Of a stretch of 8,377 nucleotides of DNA, positions 1 to 5,032 are shown piece after piece. The stretch's first letter is position 1. Each line of letters starts with the position of its first letter. A program made the position numbers and the translations under genes. Source of the stretch: Chloroflexota bacterium (GTDB taxonomy: Bacteria > Chloroflexota > Anaerolineae > UBA1429); NCBI GenBank assembly GCA_012515695.1, contig JAAYXX010000077.1, forward strand, positions 1-8,377. Direction: 5' to 3'. The notes below the pieces were generated by a model. It was given only the letters and a program-made list of their open reading frames with translations. It made no database searches and was not told where the DNA came from.

Positions 1-30
1 AGTTACTGCATTCGCCCCGATGGGTGGATT

Positions 31-58
31 TTGCTGATTGGCGCTGCGCGGGTATCAT
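31..58 (+). promoter_or_regulatory. Possible sigma-70-type promoter for the Na/Pi cotransporter gene
   Basis: TTGCTG at 31-36 and TATCAT at 53-58 are separated by 16 bp, matching 3 of 6 and 5 of 6 consensus positions. They lie about 125 bp upstream of the preferred ATG at 183. The -35 match is weak, so this is only a candidate. Nothing else in positions 1-182 stands out apart from the ribosome binding site just before 183. Confidence 0.25.
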
Positions 59-182
59 GGTAATCGTGGGGATATGGGGTCCCGACATTGTGCAGCAACG
101 GAGGCGCGCAACCTTTTGCCAACCCGCAATGGCGCGACATGGTCGTGGCGCTGAAGGGTCATCCTACACAAAGAGAGGTCAC

Positions 183-1790
183 ATGCTGGCGCTGCTAACG
201 GTTATCGGAGGATTGGCACTGTTCCTGTTCGGCATCAAGATGCTCAGCCAGGGCATGGAGCAGCTTGCTGGTGGCAAGATTCAGGAGTGGCTGGACAAGG
301 CCACCAACCATCCTATCAAGGGGGCTACTTTTGGCGCTGTGGCAACGGCGCTAGTTCAGTCAAGCGGTCTGTTGATGATCACGATGATCGGGCTGATCAA
401 TGCGCGGCTGCTCACCCTGGAGCAAGCCATCGGGGTGATGCTGGGGCAAGAGATCGGCACCACGATCACGGGCCAGCTTGTGGCTTTTGACATCGGCAAT
501 GTGCGCTTTGTGGCGTTGGCGCTGGGTTTCACCATGCTCGAGTTCGGCTCAGAGCGCCGATGGCAGCGTTACGGCCAGATTTTGCTGGGCTTTGGCCTGA
601 TATTCACGGGACGTGAACTGATGGCCGAGACCGTCAAGCCATTGGCGGCAAACCCTATGGTGGCCGGGTGGTTGGAGCAGATGGGGCAAACGCCACTTCT
701 GGGCGTATTGGCGGGCGTCATCCTCACCAGCATCATCCAGTCGAGTACAGCCACCACTGGCCTGGTGATCGCGATGGGCGCTGGCGGCGTGATTACCTTG
801 CCAGCGGCGATTGGGTTTATCTATGGCGCCAACATTGGCTCGTGCATCATGGGCTTTTTGGCGTCGCTGCGTAGCTCTCCTGCTGGGAAGCGCGCCTCTG
901 TCGCACAAATCACGATCAACGTGATAGGGGTGCTGCTCTTTTTACCATTCATCACCCCGTACACTGGCCTGATAGAGCGCACCTCGCCCGACCTGGCGCG
1001 CCAGATCGCCAACGCGCACACGATCTTTAATGTTGGCGTCAGCCTGGTCATGTTCCCGTTCGTCAAGCCGCTGACAGCCTTCAGTCGGTTGATTGTCCCA
1101 GACAAGGAGGAGACGGAGGCGCCGAAAATCACCCAGTTCATCGACGATCACCTTCACGGCGTATCTTCGGTTGCTATCAAGCAGGCCGCACGAGAGCTGG
1201 ATCGCATGGGGCTGATGGCGTTGCAAATGCTGGAATTGAGCCAACAGGCGCTGCTCAATCGCGAGGACGACACGGCACAAGAGATTTTACGCCTGGAGCG
1301 CGAGTTCTGCGACCCGCTGTGCGATGCTATTGAGCGTTTTGTGGATAGCGTCATTCTGGAAGGCGGGGTGGACTCGCTGGAGCGCAAGCGGTGTTTCCAG
1401 CTCAAGAATGTCAACGTGGACCTGGAGCGAGTGGCGGACCACACGGAGAACCTGGCTGAAGCCACTCAGGACTGCATCTATCATGAAGTGCCTTTCTCCA
1501 ACGAGGCGATTGTGGACCTCAGCCGCCTCTTTGAGCAGTCGCATCTCTCACTCAAGACTGCGCTGGAAGCCTTTCGCGCTGGCGATGTGGAACTGGCAAA
1601 GCAGGTATTGCGGATGGAGGATGAGATGGATCATCTGACGTTGAGCGTGCGGCAGGGGCACTTGCAGCGTGTCCGGCTGGGGGTGTGCCACCCGGAGGCG
1701 GACGTGCTGTTTGTGGAGACGATCCGCAACCTGGAACGCATCAGCGATCACGCCGACAATATTGCCGTCTCGGTGCTGCGCAAGGTGTGA
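183..1790 (+). CDS. Na+/phosphate cotransporter family protein with C-terminal PhoU-like domain
   Basis: Predicted inner-membrane, sodium-coupled phosphate transporter of the PNaS (NptA/YjbB) type, 535 residues. The N-terminal ~310 residues are strongly hydrophobic and hold the two inverted Na/Pi repeats, each with its QSS signature (VQSS at residues 58-61, IQSST at 185-189). Glycine-rich segments follow each one (GQEIGTT, GANIGS). From about residue 325 the chain is hydrophilic and helical, like PhoU, with two metal-site-type motifs: LERVADHTENLAE near 414-426 and LERISDHADNIA near 517-528. In this family the PhoU part is thought to regulate flux in the cytoplasm. The start at 183 was chosen because GAGAGG (173-178) precedes it and hydrophobic sequence begins at once. 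An open frame runs back to 24, but those 53 residues are arginine-rich and unlike a transporter N-terminus. The gene stands alone and is followed by a hairpin. The family call is firm; the substrate is inferred from the family. Confidence 0.93.
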   Translation: MLALLTVIGGLALFLFGIKMLSQGMEQLAGGKIQEWLDKATNHPIKGATFGAVATALVQSSGLLMITMIGLINARLLTLEQAIGVMLGQEIGTTITGQLVAFDIGNVRFVALALGFTMLEFGSERRWQRYGQILLGFGLIFTGRELMAETVKPLAANPMVAGWLEQMGQTPLLGVLAGVILTSIIQSSTATTGLVIAMGAGGVITLPAAIGFIYGANIGSCIMGFLASLRSSPAGKRASVAQITINVIGVLLFLPFITPYTGLIERTSPDLARQIANAHTIFNVGVSLVMFPFVKPLTAFSRLIVPDKEETEAPKITQFIDDHLHGVSSVAIKQAARELDRMGLMALQMLELSQQALLNREDDTAQEILRLEREFCDPLCDAIERFVDSVILEGGVDSLERKRCFQLKNVNVDLERVADHTENLAEATQDCIYHEVPFSNEAIVDLSRLFEQSHLSLKTALEAFRAGDVELAKQVLRMEDEMDHLTLSVRQGHLQRVRLGVCHPEADVLFVETIRNLERISDHADNIAVSVLRKV

Positions 1791-1869
1791 GTCGTCGCGC
1801 GCGACGGTTCGTGCAGTTGTGTCGGGCTGCTGTAGGCTGCGGCTCTGGTCCCTGCGAACATGATAACCC

Positions 1870-1903
1870 AAGGCCCCTCTCCATCCATGTGGAGAGGGGC
1901 CTT
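1870..1903 (+). terminator. Perfect 14-bp hairpin after the transporter gene
   Basis: AAGGCCCCTCTCCA (1870-1883) pairs perfectly with TGGAGAGGGGCCTT (1890-1903) across a six-base loop, 79 nt after the stop codon. The following bases (GATATCT) are not a T-run, so it is not a textbook intrinsic terminator. It may stop transcription weakly, protect the 3' end, or be a dispersed repeat. From memory, hairpins with CCCCTCTCC arms recur between genes in Chloroflexota; I have not checked this. Confidence 0.6.
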
Positions 1904-2043
1904 GATATCTGCTGCCCGCCTCGATCCGCCTGCCGTCCTATATTCCACAGCTCTGGTGGGTCTGGCTCCTGTAAATTTCGCATAATGATTCGTCGAAAAA
2001 TCATAGCCAGAGTAAAGATGGTGTTAATTTACGTTGTATATAC

Positions 2044-2071
2044 TTGTAATCGCTTATTCTTACGGTATAAT
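2044..2071 (+). promoter_or_regulatory. Sigma-70-type promoter of the coiled-coil/deacetylase unit
   Basis: A perfect TATAAT (2066-2071) lies 16 bp downstream of TTGTAA (2044-2049, 4 of 6 consensus matches) in the most AT-rich part of the window. Transcription would start near 2078, giving a leader of about 72 nt before the ATG at 2150. The position fits a promoter for both downstream genes. Confidence 0.62.
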
Positions 2072-2139
2072 TTGTGTTGCCTGACTATTACCACCTTATG
2101 TGCTCTCTGGCAGTGTAAGAAGCACGTCCCATATCCCTT

Positions 2140-2144
2140 GGAGG
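2140..2144 (+). promoter_or_regulatory. Ribosome binding site fixing the start at 2150
   Basis: GGAGG lies five bases before the ATG at 2150. This decides the start, since the same frame is open for 155 more codons upstream. Confidence 0.85.
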
Positions 2145-2149
2145 AATCC

Positions 2150-2980
2150 ATGTTCGATCAGTCGTACGACCAGCCCACAACGAACCCGGAAGAAGAACAG
2201 AGTCCTCTACAGAGTACCGTGTCTTCGAACGAATCCTATGCGTCCCCCAGCGCCGCCCCGCAAGCCAAGTCGGGCGAACCCCAGCGCGCACCAGTCGAGG
2301 CGACTCAGGATGACCTCCGGCGAGTGCGCGAGATCATCATGGGCGGGCCTGACCCGGCGCGGCAACCGATCCGCGAGGCCGAGGTAGACCGCCTGCGCAG
2401 CATCCTGTTTGGCTCCAAGATGGAGGAATACGAGCGTCGCTTTACCGACCTCCGCCGGGAGATTGACCGGGTACTGAACGATCTGGAACAGGCCCGCAAT
2501 GCGATGGAAGAGTCTCGCGCGAGCCAGCAAGAGCGCGTGGATAATGTCGAGCGCGACCTGCTCAAATCGCTCGAAGAGTTGGGCCGCGAAGTTGATCGGG
2601 TACGCAGTCAGGCGCCTGTGCTCCAGCAGCTTGTTCCCCAGGTGCGGCAATTGCAGACCATGATCAACCGGATGAATGAAGAAGTCAATGATCTGCGCTC
2701 TGCGCTGACACGCGAGAATCAGGATTTGCGTACCGTGCGGTCTACTGTTGAGCAATATCGCGACCAATACGAAAGAAACCTCGATACCCTCAAGCGCGAA
2801 AAGCGTCAGGCTGAAGATGAGCTAAAAGAAGAATTGCGGCGGGTCGCCGATCGTCTGGCCGACCAGAAAACGGACCGCAAGCTTCTGGCTTCTATCTTTT
2901 TGGAGCTGGCTACCCGACTGGAGACCGGCTATGCTGCTGTGGGCATCGTGGAGGGTTTGGAATCGCAAGCCGAGGGTTAA
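2150..2980 (+). CDS. Coiled-coil protein of unknown function, upstream partner of the deacetylase
   Basis: A 276-residue soluble protein with no signal peptide and no membrane segment, so probably cytoplasmic. Residues 1-50 are a disordered, acidic, Ser/Pro/Gln-rich tail. Two related short motifs follow: RVREIIMG (58-65) and RLRSILFG (81-88). The second continues into EEYERRF, a pattern I associate from memory with bacterial coiled-coil and OmpA-like proteins of unknown role. From about 90 to 245 the sequence is nearly continuous charged helix (E/R/D/Q/L, heptad-like leucines, a PVLQQLVPQ break near 155-163), typical of a long coiled coil. The C-terminal ~30 residues are more hydrophobic (LLASIFLELATRLETG), possibly a docking or dimer-closing helix. 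The stop lies 3 nt before the deacetylase ATG, so the two are surely cotranscribed and probably translationally coupled. A scaffold or regulator of that enzyme is an inference; no catalytic motif is visible. Confidence 0.88.
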   Translation: MFDQSYDQPTTNPEEEQSPLQSTVSSNESYASPSAAPQAKSGEPQRAPVEATQDDLRRVREIIMGGPDPARQPIREAEVDRLRSILFGSKMEEYERRFTDLRREIDRVLNDLEQARNAMEESRASQQERVDNVERDLLKSLEELGREVDRVRSQAPVLQQLVPQVRQLQTMINRMNEEVNDLRSALTRENQDLRTVRSTVEQYRDQYERNLDTLKREKRQAEDELKEELRRVADRLADQKTDRKLLASIFLELATRLETGYAAVGIVEGLESQAEG

Positions 2981-2983
2981 TAT

Positions 2984-4783
2984 ATGGCGAGTGACCTTTA
3001 TTCCTCGGATGCGCTCAACGAGTTACGGCGCATTCTCTTGTCGCCCGACGCTCTGACTGATGCGCTGAGACCTCTGCTTATCGAGCTGCTGCGCGAGCAC
3101 CGCCCCAAGTTGGCCCGCGACGTGATGGAGGAACTGACTCCTGCGTTGCGCGTCACCTTGCGTCGGGCGCTGCAAGACGAACTGCTCGATCCGTCTCCTG
3201 ATGTGACGAACGAGTTGGTGTCGGCGCTAGAGCCGTCGGTCTCGGAACTGGTTCGCCAGCAGGTTGCCGCGCAATCCGATGCGCTGGTGGACCTGATAGA
3301 GCAAGAGATACAGGAGGCAGCGGAGCGAGTCGCCGCCGAAGAGGAAGCGCGCCGGATTGCTGCCGAAAAAGAAGCACGGCGAGTCGCCACCGAAGAAGCG
3401 CGGCGAATCGCTGCGGAAGGCGAAGCACGGTGGATTGCTGCCGAAGAGGAGGCGCGCCGAATCGCTGCTGAAGAAGAAGCGCGCCGGATTGCCGCTGAAG
3501 CAGAGGCACGGCGAATCACTGTCGAAGAAGCACGGCGAGTCGCTGCCGAAGAAGTACGGCGGATTGCCGCCGAAGAGGAGGCGCGCCGGATTGCTGCCGA
3601 GGAGGAAGCGCGGCGAATCGCCGAAGAAGAAGCGCAGCGGGCGGCGGCTGAATCGCCAGCACTTTCTGAATCCGCTTCAGAAAAGACAGCCACGCCCGAC
3701 CGCAACGCCTCTGCCCCCAAGGGATGCCGTCGGCTGCTGGTGCTCGGACTGGTGTTCATGCTGACGATTGCTTCGACGCCGTGGAGTTGGAGCAGTGTCA
3801 GCGCCCTGGGGAAATGGATCGCAGGGAATGGGCTGTACCAGGGGGTCGTGATGGCCGCTGGCGGCGAGGAGCAGCAGCAACCGCCGTTGGTGCCCACCGC
3901 CTCTGTTTCGGAGACCGGGATTTCAACCAAGGCGCCAAGCGTTACGTCTGTGCCCCAGGTTGCCGCCACCAGCACGGCAATGCCCGCCCCCCCGGCTACC
4001 CAAACCCCCGCTTTTACGCCCATCGCCAGTTTCGCTAAATCCGGTTTCGTCTCGCAACCCAGGCAAGCGCGAGAGGTCGTAATGTCGTTCGGGTCGGCCA
4101 AATCGGCCATCTACACGGAACTCCTGGCGATCCGGGAAAGCCTGGTCGTCAGAGCGGTGGATGAGGCGGTTGCAGACGCGACGCCGACGTGCGAGGCCAC
4201 CGTTGGCGAGGCGACTGGAGAGCCTGCGGACAAGGTGCTCTACCTTACTTTCGATGACGGCCCTAACGCGCGGTGGACGCCGCAGATTTTGGAGATACTC
4301 TTGCAGTATGATGCACAGGCCACCTTTTTCGTGATTGGGTCAGAGGCGGACAAGCGGCCCGGGCTGGTCCAGACCATTGTGGATGCGGGCCATGTGGTGG
4401 GCCATCACACTTGGAGCCATCACACGTTGCAGGGGGTAGACCGCGCTACCTTTGAGGCCGAGATCGAAAGCACCAACGTGGCGGTAGACGGTGTGGTCAG
4501 CCCTTATCTGCGCGCACCCGGCGGGGCTATTGATGCCGACATTCGCGCGTATGCCGATGAGATGGGGTTGCAGGTCATTTACTGGGACATTGATCCCAGC
4601 GATTGGAAGCTGCCCTCGGCGGAGGAGATTGCGTCCAGGGTGATTCGCAGGGCAGGGCCGGGCAAGATCGTCGTTCTGCACGATGGCGGCGGAGACCGCT
4701 CGCAGACGGTGGCCGCCCTACCTGTGATCCTGGAGACGCTGGCCGCACAAGGATACGTTTTCAAGGCTATCGGTCAAGAGTAA
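2984..4783 (+). CDS. Membrane-anchored CE4/NodB polysaccharide deacetylase with long cytoplasmic helical N-terminus
   Basis: A 599-residue protein with layered domains. Residues 1-105 are helical, beginning with an LRRILLS motif. Residues 114-223 form a tandem E/A/R-rich nine-residue repeat helix. KGCRR (246-250) precedes a single transmembrane segment at about 251-267; the positive-inside rule puts the N-terminus in the cytoplasm (type II topology). Residues 290-350 are a Q/P/T/A-rich extracytoplasmic linker. A NodB domain follows from about 416 to 599 with all CE4 motifs: TFDDGP (422-427; D424/D425), metal-binding HTWSH (475-479), RAPGG (510-514), the WDIDPSDW segment (534-541) and LHDGG (565-569). 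It should remove N- or O-acetyl groups from an extracellular glycan such as peptidoglycan or an exopolysaccharide; the sequence does not tell which. GAGGG (2972-2976) serves the ATG at 2984, inside the end of the upstream gene, suggesting coupling. Usual CE4 enzymes have only a signal or anchor before the catalytic domain, so the ~248-residue cytoplasmic part is unusual. Confidence 0.94.
   Translation: MASDLYSSDALNELRRILLSPDALTDALRPLLIELLREHRPKLARDVMEELTPALRVTLRRALQDELLDPSPDVTNELVSALEPSVSELVRQQVAAQSDALVDLIEQEIQEAAERVAAEEEARRIAAEKEARRVATEEARRIAAEGEARWIAAEEEARRIAAEEEARRIAAEAEARRITVEEARRVAAEEVRRIAAEEEARRIAAEEEARRIAEEEAQRAAAESPALSESASEKTATPDRNASAPKGCRRLLVLGLVFMLTIASTPWSWSSVSALGKWIAGNGLYQGVVMAAGGEEQQQPPLVPTASVSETGISTKAPSVTSVPQVAATSTAMPAPPATQTPAFTPIASFAKSGFVSQPRQAREVVMSFGSAKSAIYTELLAIRESLVVRAVDEAVADATPTCEATVGEATGEPADKVLYLTFDDGPNARWTPQILEILLQYDAQATFFVIGSEADKRPGLVQTIVDAGHVVGHHTWSHHTLQGVDRATFEAEIESTNVAVDGVVSPYLRAPGGAIDADIRAYADEMGLQVIYWDIDPSDWKLPSAEEIASRVIRRAGPGKIVVLHDGGGDRSQTVAALPVILETLAAQGYVFKAIGQE
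3323..3652 (+). repeat. In-frame tandem nine-residue repeat, consensus RRIAAEEEA
   Basis: Twelve full units and one partial unit encode variants of RRIAAEEEA. Eight units are 27 bp; the 3rd, 8th, 9th and 12th are 24 bp (eight residues). Many unit-to-unit differences are synonymous (GCG/GCA/GCC, CGC/CGG, GAA/GAG), so the array looks old and kept for its protein sequence rather than freshly expanded. Alternating acidic and basic residues about four apart favour a very stable helix. The composition resembles the TolA rod domain. Confidence 0.9.
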
Positions 4784-4798
4784 CAGCCTTGCGCTTTG

Positions 4799-4850
4799 AG
4801 CCACCGGATCGCCTGCCAGCCTGGCTGGCGGGGAGCCGGTGGCTTTTATT
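4799..4850 (+). terminator. Intrinsic terminator after the deacetylase gene
   Basis: AGCCACCGG (4799-4807) pairs with CCGGTGGCT (4836-4844). A second, inner stem pairs GCCAG (4815-4819) with CTGGC (4825-4829). TTTT begins at 4844 and is followed by ATT. It starts 16 nt after the stop codon. The stem plus T-run fits a factor-independent terminator on the plus strand. Confidence 0.8.
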
Positions 4851-4853
4851 GTG

Positions 4854-4920
4854 TCGTAGGCAAACGGCTACGAGAGTCCTCTCTTCAGAGGCTCCGTAGG
4901 AGCCGAGGGTGAGGGCTCTC
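4854..4920. repeat. Nested inverted repeats in the convergent gap
   Basis: Several stems are stacked here. TCGTAG (4854-4859) pairs with CTACGA (4868-4873). GAGAGTCCTC (4872-4881) pairs with GAGGGCTCTC (4911-4920) with one G-U. Inside that, GGCTCC (4890-4895) pairs with GGAGCC (4899-4904) over a three-base loop, and CCTCT (4878-4882) can compete with AGAGG (4887-4891). It could be a small structured RNA, part of a bidirectional termination zone, or a dispersed repeat. No promoter for a separate RNA was found. Confidence 0.5.
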
Positions 4921-4921
4921 C

Positions 4922-4984
4922 CATTGGACCGCCGCCATCCTTGGCGGCTTGACATGATGCCGGCTGGAAGCCGGCGGTCCAATG
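4922..4984. repeat. Two-armed palindromic element, REP/MITE-like
   Basis: CATTGGACCGCCG (4922-4934) and CGGCGGTCCAATG (4972-4984) are perfect 13-bp inverted repeats at the ends of a 63-bp element. Inside are two perfect seven-base hairpins: GCCGCCA / TGGCGGC (4931-4937 / 4942-4948, loop TCCT) and GCCGGCT / AGCCGGC (4959-4965 / 4969-4975, loop GGA). The inner hairpins share bases with the outer stem, so either the long stem or a pair of hairpins can form. The shape fits a dispersed palindromic repeat between convergent genes. Copy number cannot be seen from one window. Confidence 0.65.
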
Positions 4985-5032
4985 AGTAGGCGCGGTTATC
5001 TGTCCGCCCTTGAACCCAAAGGGAGAGGGGGC

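Larger units (their letters stand above)
1791..2149. other. Intergenic spacer with terminator, AT-rich promoter region and leader
   Basis: This 359-bp gap has three parts. A GC-rich stretch with a perfect hairpin (1870-1903) follows the transporter gene. Then comes a markedly AT-rich segment (about 1975-2090) with a clear -10/-35 pair. Last is a leader of about 70 nt with an inverted repeat GTGCT (2100-2104) / AGCAC (2121-2125). A short inverted repeat ATGATT (1985-1990) / AATCAT (1999-2004) lies about 40 bp upstream of the promoter and could be an operator, but six bases per arm is weak. I see no convincing gene here. The frame of the next gene stays open back to 1685, but that part overlaps the transporter gene and crosses the promoter. 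Confidence 0.6.

Noticed and set aside
24..182. In-frame N-terminal extension of the Na/Pi cotransporter
   Set aside because: The 53 extra residues are arginine-rich and unlike a transporter N-terminus, have no good ribosome binding site at 24, and the ATG at 183 has one.
1985..2004. ATGATT / AATCAT inverted repeat as a repressor operator
   Set aside because: Six-base arms in AT-rich DNA are likely by chance, and the site matches no operator I recognise.
2098..2118. Six-codon leader ORF in the 5' leader of the coiled-coil gene
   Set aside because: It has no ribosome binding site and no run of identical codons suggesting attenuation.
1685..2149. In-frame upstream extension of the coiled-coil gene
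   Set aside because: It overlaps the end of the transporter gene, reads through the hairpin and the promoter, and has a cysteine-rich composition unlike the rest. GGAGG before 2150 decides the start.
3323..3652. CRISPR-like or phase-variable repeat array
   Set aside because: The units are contiguous, coding and in frame, with no spacers. Synonymous divergence between units argues against frequent slippage.
2998..4110. Minus-strand open frame of about 370 codons opposite the deacetylase gene
   Set aside because: It is a shadow of the repeat array: Ser/Arg/Ala-rich low-complexity sequence with no domain, while the plus strand has clear homology.
4922..4984. tRNA-like cloverleaf
   Set aside because: The element is only 63 bp, its arms compete for the same bases, and there is no T-loop or anticodon-arm pattern.
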